A stretch of DNA of 64,000 nt from Myxococcota bacterium (lineage in GTDB: Bacteria > Myxococcota_A > UBA9160 > UBA6930): assembly GCA_028285625.1 (NCBI GenBank), contig JANQOX010000001.1:248001-312000 (forward strand), given 5' to 3'. Shown piece by piece: positions 8,293 to 16,565 of the stretch (its first letter is position 1; each line of letters starts with the position of its first letter). The position numbers and the translations under genes were made by a program. Under the pieces are notes generated by a model. That model saw nothing but the letters and a program-made list of their open reading frames with translations. It was not told the origin of the DNA and searched no databases.

Positions 8293-9911
8293 TCGTGCGC
8301 CGGGCCCCACCCCAGGCGTGCGGCCAGCGCGCCGAAGCCTCGCACCGCAAACAGCGCGAGACCGGTCCAGGTGGCGAACATCGACAGGATCGCCATGGCG
8401 AGGACGTAGCGCGGGGTCTCGAGGCCGTGGATCGCGGAGGCGGTGAGGTTCGCGCCGAACACCGCCACCGCTCCGAGCGCGGCTCCCCACGCGAGGGCGG
8501 CGTCGCCCCTGCGGGCCGGAAGCATCAGGCCCGCAAGCAGCGCGACGAGTGCCACGGTGCTCGCTTGCCCGAGCGTTGCGTAGTACGCGAAGTAGCGCTT
8601 GCGCACCGGCTCGCCGAGTACCCAGGAGAGCTCGACGGGGGGAGCGAGGGCGGCCGCTTCGTCGATGAACGCCGCACCGGCCGCGTGGGCCGACAACCAC
8701 TCGCCATTGGCGCGGGAGGTCTCGCCGAGGCGCTCGGCCATGGCGCGCACCTTGATGTAGGAGCGTGGGTTGTAGACCAGCCCGTCCGGCCATCGGTAGT
8801 AGGTGGCGAGGTTGTTGCCGATCTTGCCGAGGTAGCCCAGGGGGTCGCGTGCGACGCCCCGCCGGAAGTGGCCGTTCGCGAAGTCCGCGTAGCCCTCCGC
8901 GTCGTCGGCGAAGTGACCCGTAAGGATGCGCCCCGCCTCGCCGTAGTAGAGGGCGCAGGGGTTGTAGTTCTGGAACGGGTAGTAGCGGTCATCGCGGTGT
9001 CGGACCTGCTCGTCGGCATAGGCGTCGAGCAGGTCGCGTCGTAGCGAGGCCTCACGCTCGGGGAGTGTTCCGGACGCCAGATCTTCCTCGATGAGCGGGG
9101 CGGCCAGGTGGAAGTGCCAGAACAGGAAGCGCCCGGCGGCGACGCGTGCGGCCACCGGGTCGGAGCGGGACAGGTGGATCTCCGGGCCCCAGAGCAGCGC
9201 GACGGCGAGCACGGCTGGGATGCCGACTGCGGCCCCCGCGCGAAGCAGGCCTCCCCGGCGCCAGGCGAAGGCCAGCGTGAGCAGGCCCACGGCCGGCACC
9301 ACGAAGAGTGCCTGCGGCCTGAGCAGGGCACCCACGTTCGCAGCGAACAGGCCGAGGGTGGCCCAGCCGACGAAGCGCCCCGGGTGCGTGCGCGGGTCGG
9401 TGTCGAACGTCGCGACGAGTCCGTAGAGCATGGTGGCCCAGAAGAACGGCGCGAGTCCCTCGGGTTGGACGTGATGCTCGTACACGATCGATTGCCCGAG
9501 CAGCAGGTGGGAGGCCATCAGCAGCAGGCCCAGGACCTGCTGGACCCGGCGGGCGGGCGCGCCCGTCCGCGGGCCCGGCATCGGCAGGCGCATCCACGCC
9601 GCGAGCAGCAGCGCCCCGCCCGCGATCGCCAGGGCGTGCTGGACGAGCACGATTCCGCCCACGCCGCCGCCCACGGCGATCATGCCCGCGAGCAGCACCG
9701 GGTAGAGGAACTGCCGCGAGCTGAAGTGGATCACCTCGCCCTCGTCCAGGAGGTGGAGCGCGGCGCGCAGGTACTCCCAGCCATCGGGAACCATGTAGGG
9801 CAGCAGGGGAAGCCGAAGCCGCTCGAACGCGGCCAGGGCCAGGATGGCGAGCGCGGCGGCGGCGAACGCCAGATCCGCCCGGCTCCGGTGCCCGCGGCCC
9901 GCGTCTCCCAT
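8271..9911 (-). CDS. polytopic membrane protein, GT39-like (dolichyl-phosphate-mannosyltransferase style)
   Basis: 546-residue inner-membrane protein with about ten to twelve hydrophobic segments. The first is at residues 14-30. A conserved-looking periplasmic loop follows (PDGWEYLRAALHLLDEGE), placed where GT-C lipid-linked sugar transferases keep their catalytic acidic residues. Long soluble stretches occur around residues 280-400. I do not recognise the exact family, and GT39/ArnT-like glycosyltransferase is an inference from architecture only. The gene begins with ATG at 9911 and is divergent from purD across 96 bp. Its end overlaps the ATPase gene by 22 bp in convergent orientation. Confidence 0.6.
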   Translation of the reverse strand: MGDAGRGHRSRADLAFAAAALAILALAAFERLRLPLLPYMVPDGWEYLRAALHLLDEGEVIHFSSRQFLYPVLLAGMIAVGGGVGGIVLVQHALAIAGGALLLAAWMRLPMPGPRTGAPARRVQQVLGLLLMASHLLLGQSIVYEHHVQPEGLAPFFWATMLYGLVATFDTDPRTHPGRFVGWATLGLFAANVGALLRPQALFVVPAVGLLTLAFAWRRGGLLRAGAAVGIPAVLAVALLWGPEIHLSRSDPVAARVAAGRFLFWHFHLAAPLIEEDLASGTLPEREASLRRDLLDAYADEQVRHRDDRYYPFQNYNPCALYYGEAGRILTGHFADDAEGYADFANGHFRRGVARDPLGYLGKIGNNLATYYRWPDGLVYNPRSYIKVRAMAERLGETSRANGEWLSAHAAGAAFIDEAAALAPPVELSWVLGEPVRKRYFAYYATLGQASTVALVALLAGLMLPARRGDAALAWGAALGAVAVFGANLTASAIHGLETPRYVLAMAILSMFATWTGLALFAVRGFGALAARLGWGPAHDQGSIGP

Positions 9912-10007
9912 CGCGACTCGGTAACCCCCCGCCCGCGTCGCTGCAACCCGGGTCGCCCCGTGCGGAGAGTTCCGGCGGGGCTAGGAGAATCCTGTAACTT
10001 GCCGGCC

Positions 10008-11282
10008 ATGCGGGTGCTGGTGGCCGGTTCCGGCGGGCGAGAACACGCCCTGGTCTGGAAGATCGCGCAGAGCCCTCGGGTCGAGCGGGTTCTCGCCGCA
10101 CCCGGGAGCGACGGCATGGCGGACGTCGCCGAGTGCGTCTCCGACGTGGCGGCGGGCGATCTCGATGGCCTGGTGGCCTTGTCGCGTCGCGAACGCATCG
10201 ACCTCGTCGTGATCGGCCCGGAGGATCCGCTGGCGGCAGGCGCGGCCGATCGGCTGCGCGACGCGGGCGTCGCGGTGTTCGGTCCGAGCGCGGCGGTCGC
10301 GCGCCTCGAGGCGAGCAAGGCCCACGCCCGCGACTTCATGGCGCGCCACGGGGTTCCGATCCCGAGCTACGACGCCTTCACCGACGTCGACGCCGCCCGC
10401 GCACGCGTGCGCGAGATGGGCGCCTGCGTGGTCAAGGCCGATGGGCTCGCGGCGGGCAAGGGCGTGGTGGTCTGCCCGGAGCCCGAAGGCGCGCTGGCGG
10501 CCCTCGACGAGATCATGGGCGCGCGGCGCTTCGGAGCCGCCGGCGATCGCGTGGTGATCGAGGAACTGCTCGTCGGCGAGGAAGCGTCGTACTACGCCCT
10601 CACCGACGGAGAGCGCGTGGTGACCCTGGCCCCTGCGCAGGATCACAAGCGCGCGCTCGATGGCGACGAGGGCGAGAACACCGGGGGCATGGGCGCCTAC
10701 GCCCCGGCCCCGGTGGTGAACGAGGCCGTGGAGAAGCGCGTCCTCGAAGAGATCGTGCACCCGACGCTTCGCGGGCTACGCGAAGAGGGAACGCCCTACG
10801 TGGGGGTTCTGTACGTGGGGCTCACGATCGACGCGTCCGGTCAGCCCAAGGTGATCGAGTACAACGTGCGCTTCGGCGATCCCGAGACCCAGGCGCTCGT
10901 GTTGCAGAGCCGTCTCGACTGGGTTCCGCTGCTCGACGGTGCCGCGCGCGGGGCGCTGGAGCCGCCGCTGCCCATCGAAGACGAAGGCGCGGCCGTTTGC
11001 GTGGTGCTCGCCGCGCCGGGCTACCCCCGCGACTACCCGAAGGGGCTCGCGATCACGGGGCTCGAAGAAGTGGCCGACATGCAGGACGTGGTCGTGTTCC
11101 ATGCCGGCACCCGGCGCGAGGGCGAGGGCTTCGTCACGTCGGGCGGTCGCGTCCTGGGCGTGACGGCTCGCGGCGCCGACGTGCGCGAGGCGCGCGACCT
11201 GGCCTACACCGCGGCCGACCGCATCGCCTTCGACGGTGTGCAGCTTCGCCGCGACATCGCCGCGCGCGCGCTCGCGCGGTGA
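10008..11282 (+). CDS. purD: phosphoribosylamine-glycine ligase
   Basis: ATP-grasp enzyme for the second step of purine synthesis, making glycinamide ribonucleotide. The N-terminus MRVLVAGSGGREHAL is diagnostic. The ATP-grasp core includes VVKADGLAAGKGVVV, ENTGGMGAYAPAP and YNVRFGDPETQ. The length, 424 aa, is exactly typical. The ATG at 10008 fits the family N-terminus; the frame stays open about 900 bp upstream only as antisense to the neighbouring membrane-protein gene. Its TGA overlaps the GTG of the next gene, so translation is probably coupled. Confidence 0.97.
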   Translation: MRVLVAGSGGREHALVWKIAQSPRVERVLAAPGSDGMADVAECVSDVAAGDLDGLVALSRRERIDLVVIGPEDPLAAGAADRLRDAGVAVFGPSAAVARLEASKAHARDFMARHGVPIPSYDAFTDVDAARARVREMGACVVKADGLAAGKGVVVCPEPEGALAALDEIMGARRFGAAGDRVVIEELLVGEEASYYALTDGERVVTLAPAQDHKRALDGDEGENTGGMGAYAPAPVVNEAVEKRVLEEIVHPTLRGLREEGTPYVGVLYVGLTIDASGQPKVIEYNVRFGDPETQALVLQSRLDWVPLLDGAARGALEPPLPIEDEGAAVCVVLAAPGYPRDYPKGLAITGLEEVADMQDVVVFHAGTRREGEGFVTSGGRVLGVTARGADVREARDLAYTAADRIAFDGVQLRRDIAARALAR

Positions 11283-11956
11283 GTGGCGCCATGCCCGCTC
11301 ACCGCGAGTCGCGGGTGCGGCCGCGCAGGGTTGCGTTGACCGGCGATCGCGCCGTCATGCATCTGGCCCAGGGTGGCCTGGTCGCATTTCCCACCGAGAC
11401 GGTCTGGGGTCTGGGCGCGGATGCCAGCAACCCCGAGGCGGTGCGCCGGCTCCAGCAGTGGAAGGGTCGGTCCGCAGACCAGCCCCTCTCGGTGCTGGTG
11501 ACCGACCTGGACCATCTGCGCGAATTCGCCCCGGCGCTGCCCGCCGGGGCCGAGCGTCTGGCCGCGCAGTTCTGGCCCGGACCGCTCACCCTCGTGGTGC
11601 CGGCCGCGCCCTCCCTGGCACCCGGGGTGGCGCGAGAAGACGGCGCCTTGGGCGTGCGCTGCTCTCCCCACCCGGTCGCCGCAGGCCTGGCCAAGGGCGC
11701 CCGCGCGTGCGGTCTCGGGCCGGTGGTGGCGACGAGCCTGAACGCGACGGGCCAGCCGCCCGCCGCTTCGCGCGCCGATGCCGAGCGCCTGTGCGCTGCC
11801 GAAGATGCGCCCCTCCTCGTGGCAGGAGAAGATGCAGGGGGGGCGGCCCCCAGTACCGTGGTCGACCTGTGCGGTCCGGCGCCGCGCGTGCTGCGTGCCG
11901 GCGCCCTCGACCCCGAAGCGGTGTCCGCGGCATCGCGTGACCCGGAGGCTCCGTGA
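11279..11956 (+). CDS. tsaC: L-threonylcarbamoyladenylate synthase (Sua5/YciO/YrdC family)
   Basis: Makes threonylcarbamoyl-AMP, the donor for the t6A modification of tRNAs reading ANN codons. The YrdC-domain signatures are LVAFPTETVWGLGADA near residue 38, SADQPLSVLV, FWPGPLTLV and VVATSLNATGQPP. At about 225 aa it is the short form lacking the Sua5 C-terminal domain. The GTG at 11279 overlaps the purD stop as GTGA; an ATG four codons later (11291) is the alternative start. Its own stop overlaps the next GTG in the same way. Confidence 0.9.
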   Translation: MSGAMPAHRESRVRPRRVALTGDRAVMHLAQGGLVAFPTETVWGLGADASNPEAVRRLQQWKGRSADQPLSVLVTDLDHLREFAPALPAGAERLAAQFWPGPLTLVVPAAPSLAPGVAREDGALGVRCSPHPVAAGLAKGARACGLGPVVATSLNATGQPPAASRADAERLCAAEDAPLLVAGEDAGGAAPSTVVDLCGPAPRVLRAGALDPEAVSAASRDPEAP

Positions 11957-13203
11957 CCGACGTTCGTCCCTTTCGCGCGCTCCGCTACGACACCGAGCTT
12001 GCGCCGCTATCGCGCGTGCTGGCGCCGGTCTACGACGTGGTGGCGCCCGAGGACCGGCCCGTGCTGTGGGATCGCGATCCCCACAGTGCCATTCGCCTGG
12101 TGCTGACGCGTGACGCGGCTGAGGAAGCCACGACCGACTACGCCGACGTGGCCGAACGGCTCTCGAGCTGGCAGCGGGAGGGCGTGCTGGTCGAGGAGGC
12201 CGAGCCGCGCTTCTGGGTGCTCCGGCAGACGTTCACGACCGACGCCGGTGACGAGGCCTCGCGCATCGGGTTCTTCGGAGCCCTGCGCCTCGAGGACTAC
12301 GCGGCCCGCATCGTGCGGCCCCACGAGCGCACCCTGGCCGGTCCCAAGGCCGACCGGCGCAAGCTGCTGCGCGCGACCGGCGCGAACCTGTCGAGCATCT
12401 TCATGCTCTACGAAGACAAGGCCGATGCCCTGACCGCCCACCTGACGGCAGCGCTCGATGCGGGCGTCACAGCGAGCGGGATCGACACGGCGGGCGTGCG
12501 CAACGATCTCGCTCCGATCGTCGATCCCGCGGCCGAGGCGGCCGTCCAGGCCTTCCTCGCCGAGCGGCCGGTGGTGATCGCCGATGGCCACCATCGCTAC
12601 GAGACGGCGCTGGGGTTCCGCGACGAGTCCGGTCCCGCGGTCGGTGCGGACCGGGTGCTCGCCTACTTCGCCAACGCCTTCTCGCCGGGGACGCTGCTGC
12701 TGCCGATCCATCGGCTGGTGCTGGACCGCCCGGTGCCCGACGCGGAGGGTTGGGCCCGGCTCGTCGGCTGGGAGGAGAAGCCCGTGCCGCTCGCCTCGGC
12801 CGAGGCGCTACCCGACGTGCTGGCCGCAGAGCTCGCTCCGCTGGCGCCGGCCCGCCACGCCTTCGCGGCGGACGACGGCAGCGGCACGCTCCGCGTGTTC
12901 TCGAAGCCGGCCGACGCCGAGCTGGGCGTGCGCGTCGTCCACCGCGACGTGCTGGGTGGCGTGTTCGGTATCGACGACGAGGCCGTGCGGGAAGGCGCGG
13001 TCGCGTTTCCGAAGTCGGCCGTCCAGACGGCGCGCGACGTGCGGGCGGGACGCGGTAGCGTGGCGCTCTACCTGAATCCGCTGCTGCCCGAGGAGGTCTT
13101 CCGCGTGACGGAGGCTGGCGAGACGCTCCCGCAGAAGTCGACCTTCTTCCAGCCGAAGCTCCCGACGGGGTTGCTGTTCCGCCGCTTGGACCCCGACGCG
13201 TGA
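11953..13203 (+). CDS. DUF1015 family protein
   Basis: 416-residue soluble protein of the DUF1015 family, whose biochemical role is not established. Characteristic segments are the N-terminal VRPFRALRYD and SRVLAPVYDVV, the central VVIADGHHRYETAL and a C-terminal FQPKLPTGLLFRRL. The length matches the family. The GTG start at 11953 overlaps the tsaC stop by four bases, so purD, tsaC and this gene form a translationally coupled block. The conserved HHRYE segment suggests an enzyme active site, but no reaction can be assigned from sequence. Confidence 0.85.
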   Translation: MTDVRPFRALRYDTELAPLSRVLAPVYDVVAPEDRPVLWDRDPHSAIRLVLTRDAAEEATTDYADVAERLSSWQREGVLVEEAEPRFWVLRQTFTTDAGDEASRIGFFGALRLEDYAARIVRPHERTLAGPKADRRKLLRATGANLSSIFMLYEDKADALTAHLTAALDAGVTASGIDTAGVRNDLAPIVDPAAEAAVQAFLAERPVVIADGHHRYETALGFRDESGPAVGADRVLAYFANAFSPGTLLLPIHRLVLDRPVPDAEGWARLVGWEEKPVPLASAEALPDVLAAELAPLAPARHAFAADDGSGTLRVFSKPADAELGVRVVHRDVLGGVFGIDDEAVREGAVAFPKSAVQTARDVRAGRGSVALYLNPLLPEEVFRVTEAGETLPQKSTFFQPKLPTGLLFRRLDPDA

Positions 13204-13213
13204 GGGCGCGCGC

Positions 13214-13516
13214 ATGACGCGGCCGAAGCGGCGCAGCCCGGAGCGCCTGGCACCTGGCATCCAGACCGTGCTCGACGAGCTCGGCCATGGCGCGGCCGCC
13301 GACGCCCTGCGCGTGGCCGCCGTCTGGGAAGAGGCGGTGGGGCAAGAGGTCGCCCGCCACGCCGAGCCGCGAAGGCTGGTGGCAGGCACGCTCGACGTCC
13401 GAGTCGATTCGAGTGCGTTCGCCAACGAGCTGCAGCTGCGCAGCGAAGCACTGCTCGACGCGTTGCGCAGCGCGTTGGGCGAGACGGCACCTCGTGCGCT
13501 CCGATTCCACCTGTAG
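13214..13516 (+). CDS. DUF721/DciA-like protein
   Basis: 100-residue basic protein of the DUF721 group, which includes DciA, the ancestral helicase-loading factor for DnaB. Visible hallmarks are the helical N-terminal part (LAPGIQTVLDELG), the VAAVWEEAVG motif and the KH-like C-terminal part with LDVRVDSSAFANELQL and a final ETAPRALRFHL. DciA length varies; this is the compact form. It lies 10 bp after the DUF1015 gene and 19 bp before a VWA gene, so all three may be co-transcribed. Family membership is fairly clear; helicase loading is inference. Confidence 0.8.
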   Translation: MTRPKRRSPERLAPGIQTVLDELGHGAAADALRVAAVWEEAVGQEVARHAEPRRLVAGTLDVRVDSSAFANELQLRSEALLDALRSALGETAPRALRFHL

Positions 13517-13535
13517 GGCGCGCGCGACCCGGCGC

Positions 13536-15611
13536 GTGTGGCGGGTGCTCGTGCTCGGGGCGCTCGTCGCGCTCGGGCTGGCGGGCCGTATCGGAGCCGA
13601 AGAGGCCCCGGTGGAAGCCTCCGCCGATGCTCCCGCCACGGTCGTGGCCAGGGCGGTTCTGCGCGGCGCCCCGAGCGGTGGCGTGTTCTTCCTGCGCCAG
13701 GGGCCCGAGGCGCCGGTGGTCGCCATCGGTGCCGCCCACAGCTTCGATCGAACGGCGCTCGCCGAAGCGGGCGAGGTGCGCTTCCTGTCCCAGGACGGTC
13801 ACCGCGAGGTGGCGCGGTCGTCGCGCTACTACGCGCGGCCGGGTGTGCCGTACCGCGCCTTCGGCGGCACGCTGCGGGGCGACTTCCTGACCTCCGCGCT
13901 CGCCGAGCCGCCGCAGGGGGTTCGCGCGCTGACCCCGGCCGATCGGCCCGTTCAAGCCGGGGCCGCCGTCCACGTGCTGGGCGCCGCACGGCGCGGCTCG
14001 AACGTCGAGCGCATCGATGCCCGGGTCGCCGTGGCCGAAGCGGAGCGGATCTTCGTCGACCTCGACGGCTACCGCGGTCTCGATGGCTTCGGTGGCGCAC
14101 CGGTCCTCGACGCCGCCGGCGGCGTGGTCGGCATGCTGCAGTCCGCGGCGCCCTTCGGCCGTGGCATGCGGCTGGGGATCGGTCCGATTGGGGGTGTCGT
14201 CGAGGCGCTCGCGGAGCCGTACGAGGGTGGACTGGGGCGGCTGTTCGCGACCCTCGCCCCGGCGCCGAGCGCGGCGACCGACCCGACCGCGCGACGGCGC
14301 GCGGCGACCGGTTCGCCCTTCGGGTCGGGAAACCCCGACTCGGCTGCCGCGGTCGCGAGCCGCGCCGCCGTGGCGGCCTCGATGGCCCCGCGCGAGCTGC
14401 GGCTCTCGATCGAGACGCCCGACGACGGGGCGGTGGTGGGAAACGCCGCCTTCGCGTTCGTGGCCGGTCACGCATCGGCCCTGCGTGGGCAGCGGAGTCG
14501 CATCGACATCGTGATCGTGATCGACACGTCGGTTTCGACCAGCGGCCCGGCCGGGCTCGACGTCGATGGAGACGGCGAGCTGGGGGTGCTCGATCCCGAC
14601 GCGGTGCCCGGGTTCGACGACGTGACGACCGATCCGGGTGACTCGATCCTCGCGGCCGAGATCTCCGCGGCGCGCGAGCTGCTCCGCGGGCTCGATCCCC
14701 GGGTGTCGCGCGTGGCGCTCGTCACCTTCGCCGGCGAGGCCGACCTGCGGCTCCCGCCGGGCCCACGCGGGTTCCGCATCAAGCGGGCCGCAACGACCGA
14801 AGAGCCGCTGACCAGCGATCACGCCCGGCTTCACGCGGCGCTCGATCGACTGGGAGAGCGCCGGCCGCGCGGCCAGACGCACATGGCAGCCGGCGTGGAC
14901 CTGGCCACCCTCGAGCTGCTCGGTCTCCCGGGTTCGCTCTCGCTGGCCGATCCCGACAGCGAGAAGCTGGTGCTGTTCCTCACCGACGGACGCCCGACCC
15001 TGCCGTCGCCGTCGGAGCCGAACAACGTGCGCTCGGTGCTGGCTTCGGCGCAGCGCGCCCGCCGTGCGGGGATCCGAATCCATACCTTCGCGATCGGGCC
15101 CGAGGCGCTGTCGGGCCCCATCTCGACCGTGGAGATGGCGGCGATCACGGACGGCCTGTTCACGCCCGTGCGCGAGCCGGGCCGGCTCGCGCGGTTCGTC
15201 GAGACCGTGAGCTTCGCCAGTGTGGAAGACGTGGTGGTGCGCAACGAGACGCGCGACCTGCGCGTGGTCCACGCGCGCACCCATGCCGATGGGTCGTGGA
15301 ATGCGCTGGTCCCGTTGGTTCCCGGCAGCAACCAGATCGTCGTGCGCGCGCGTTCCAGCGAGGGCGACGAGGCGACCCGTGAGCTTCGCGTGCGCTACGA
15401 GCCGGGAGGGTCCACGCCGCCGGTGCCGGCGGAGTGGATCGGTCGGCACAACGACCTCCTGCGCGACCACCTGGTGGCCCTGCGCACCGAGCGCGACGAG
15501 GCGACGCGCCGGGAACTCGTGATCGAGATCGAGCGCGAGCGCGCGGCGGCCGAGCAGCGGGCGGCGGCCCAACGCAAGGAGCTGGAGATCGAAGCGGTGC
15601 CGGGCCAGTAG
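13536..15611 (+). CDS. secreted von Willebrand factor A protein with degenerate trypsin-like domain
   Basis: 691-residue protein starting at GTG 13536 with a signal peptide (MWRVLVLGALVALGLAGRIGA). Residues about 30-230 resemble a trypsin-like fold, but the nucleophile motif usually read as GxSGGP is DGFGGAPVLD, so catalysis is probably lost. A VWA domain follows from about residue 325: metal-site motif VIDTSVSTS, then an inserted Asp-rich loop (DVDGDGELGVLD) that looks like a calcium-binding repeat, and later FLTDGRPT. The C-terminal 60 residues are highly charged and Ala/Glu/Arg-rich, probably a coiled coil. Its role is unknown; adhesion or envelope surveillance is possible. Confidence 0.75.
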   Translation: MWRVLVLGALVALGLAGRIGAEEAPVEASADAPATVVARAVLRGAPSGGVFFLRQGPEAPVVAIGAAHSFDRTALAEAGEVRFLSQDGHREVARSSRYYARPGVPYRAFGGTLRGDFLTSALAEPPQGVRALTPADRPVQAGAAVHVLGAARRGSNVERIDARVAVAEAERIFVDLDGYRGLDGFGGAPVLDAAGGVVGMLQSAAPFGRGMRLGIGPIGGVVEALAEPYEGGLGRLFATLAPAPSAATDPTARRRAATGSPFGSGNPDSAAAVASRAAVAASMAPRELRLSIETPDDGAVVGNAAFAFVAGHASALRGQRSRIDIVIVIDTSVSTSGPAGLDVDGDGELGVLDPDAVPGFDDVTTDPGDSILAAEISAARELLRGLDPRVSRVALVTFAGEADLRLPPGPRGFRIKRAATTEEPLTSDHARLHAALDRLGERRPRGQTHMAAGVDLATLELLGLPGSLSLADPDSEKLVLFLTDGRPTLPSPSEPNNVRSVLASAQRARRAGIRIHTFAIGPEALSGPISTVEMAAITDGLFTPVREPGRLARFVETVSFASVEDVVVRNETRDLRVVHARTHADGSWNALVPLVPGSNQIVVRARSSEGDEATRELRVRYEPGGSTPPVPAEWIGRHNDLLRDHLVALRTERDEATRRELVIEIERERAAAEQRAAAQRKELEIEAVPGQ

Positions 15612-15628
15612 GCCCCGGCCTCGGGGTG

Positions 15629-15649
15629 GGTTCGAGCGCCGCGAACCCC
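15629..15649 (+). terminator. GC-rich hairpin after the VWA gene
   Basis: GGGTTCG and CGAACCC (7-bp perfect stem, 7-nt loop) lie 17 bp beyond the VWA stop codon. No T-tract follows, so it may be a weak or Rho-assisted terminator or an mRNA-end stabiliser. Confidence 0.35.
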
Positions 15650-15682
15650 TTGGGATCGGGCCAGGCTGCTAGGATCGAAGCG

Positions 15683-15862
15683 ATGGACGGCGAAGAGAAC
15701 CCGGCGGAAGAGCTTCGCTGCGATTTTTGCGGCGAGCACGCCCCCAATGTGCGGCGGGTGGCGCTCGACTCGGGCTACGACCGTCTCCAAAAGCCGCATC
15801 GCGAGCGCTACGCGTGTGCGCGCTGCTCCGAGCAGAAAGAGCAGGAACGCCACTCCAAGTGA
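15683..15862 (+). CDS. 59-aa zinc-ribbon-like protein
   Basis: Small protein starting at ATG 15683. It contains two Cys-x-x-Cys knuckles, CDFC at residues 13-16 and CARC near residues 47-50, separated by about 30 residues rich in Arg and Lys. This is the pattern of a single zinc ribbon or treble clef that could bind RNA, DNA or protein. The N-terminus is acidic and the C-terminus is charged (EQKEQERHSK). I do not recognise a family. It sits between a hairpin after the VWA gene and the leader of the rpsP operon and reads the same way, so a link to the translation operon is possible but unproven. Confidence 0.6.
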   Translation: MDGEENPAEELRCDFCGEHAPNVRRVALDSGYDRLQKPHRERYACARCSEQKEQERHSK

Positions 15863-15930
15863 CGGGCCGGGCTGCACGCCCCACGGGGAGTCGCGGCCCG
15901 GGTCTGCTTGACCCTCTGGGGGCGTTTTTC
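15863..15930 (+). promoter_or_regulatory. possible attenuator or terminator in the rpsP leader
   Basis: Two mutually exclusive stems can be drawn. Stem A pairs CGGGCCG (15863-15869) with CGGCCCG (15894-15900). Stem C pairs ACGCCCC (15876-15882) with GGGGCGT (15919-15925) and runs straight into a T-tract (15925-15929), like an intrinsic terminator. A small hairpin GGGTC-TGCTT-GACCC lies at 15900-15914. This may simply terminate the upstream gene, or act as a conditional terminator for rpsP, which starts 76 bp downstream. Confidence 0.45.
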
Positions 15931-16005
15931 TAATCTGCGCGCCTCTTTAGCCCGGATCCCGACATCTCTGGTCGTGCCGATCCCGGACCCGGAGGCCTGC
16001 TCAGC

Positions 16006-16332
16006 ATGGTCAAGATTCGTCTTCAGCGCGGTGGCGCCAAGAAGCGACCGTTCTACCGCGTGATCGCCATCGACGAGCGGCGCAAGCGGGACGGACGCGC
16101 GCTCGAGTTCCTCGGCACCTACAACCCGATCGCAGAGCCCGCGGAGATCCGCCTCGACCTCGAGGCGATCGCAGCGTGGCAGTCGAAGGGGGCGCGCCTC
16201 TCGGACGCCGTGCGCGCCCTGGTGCGACGCGGCAACTCGCCCGAGCCCGAGCCGGTTCGCAGGCCCGTGCCGGCGCCCGCCGCACCCGCCGAAACGCCCG
16301 AGACCCCGGCCGAGCCGGCGGCGGCGAGCTAG
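16006..16332 (+). CDS. rpsP: 30S ribosomal protein S16
   Basis: Small-subunit protein S16, first gene of a conserved translation operon. The N-terminus MVKIRLQRGGAKKRPFYRVI is diagnostic, followed by FLGTYNP. The S16 core ends near residue 78; the remaining 30 residues are a Pro/Ala/Glu-rich tail (PVPAPAAPAE...) seen in some lineages and likely disordered. The ATG at 16006 follows GGAGG by 10 bp. Gene order rpsP-khpA-rimM-trmD-rplS is intact downstream, with 2-3 bp gaps at first. Confidence 0.98.
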   Translation: MVKIRLQRGGAKKRPFYRVIAIDERRKRDGRALEFLGTYNPIAEPAEIRLDLEAIAAWQSKGARLSDAVRALVRRGNSPEPEPVRRPVPAPAAPAETPETPAEPAAAS

Positions 16333-16334
16333 CC

Positions 16335-16562
16335 ATGGCGGACGCAAAGGAGCTGGTGGAGTTCCTGACGAAGGCCATCGTCAGCAATCCCGACGACATC
16401 CGCGCCAACGTGGTAGACGACGGGGAGATGATCGAGCTCGAGACGGCGGACGAAGATCGCGGTCGCGTGATCGGAAGGCAGGGGCGCGTCGCCAAGGCGC
16501 TGCGCACCGTGCTGGGCGCGTCGCGCCACGGCCGCGACACGAAGCTCGAGATCGTGGACTAG
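16335..16562 (+). CDS. khpA: KH-domain RNA-binding protein KhpA
   Basis: 75-residue single KH-domain protein. It begins MADAKELVEFLTKAIVSNPDD and has the RNA-binding GxxG loop in GRVIGRQGRVAKALR. Such proteins sit between rpsP and rimM in many bacteria and bind RNA broadly, with roles in cell-length control and small-RNA biology described in Gram-positive species. The ATG at 16335 lies 2 bp after the rpsP stop, so expression should track S16. Confidence 0.93.
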   Translation: MADAKELVEFLTKAIVSNPDDIRANVVDDGEMIELETADEDRGRVIGRQGRVAKALRTVLGASRHGRDTKLEIVD

Positions 16563-16565
16563 GTC

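Noticed and set aside
15629..15649. tRNA-like T-arm (GGTTCGA) after the VWA gene
   Set aside because: No acceptor stem, anticodon arm or CCA-compatible end can be drawn; it fits a plain hairpin.
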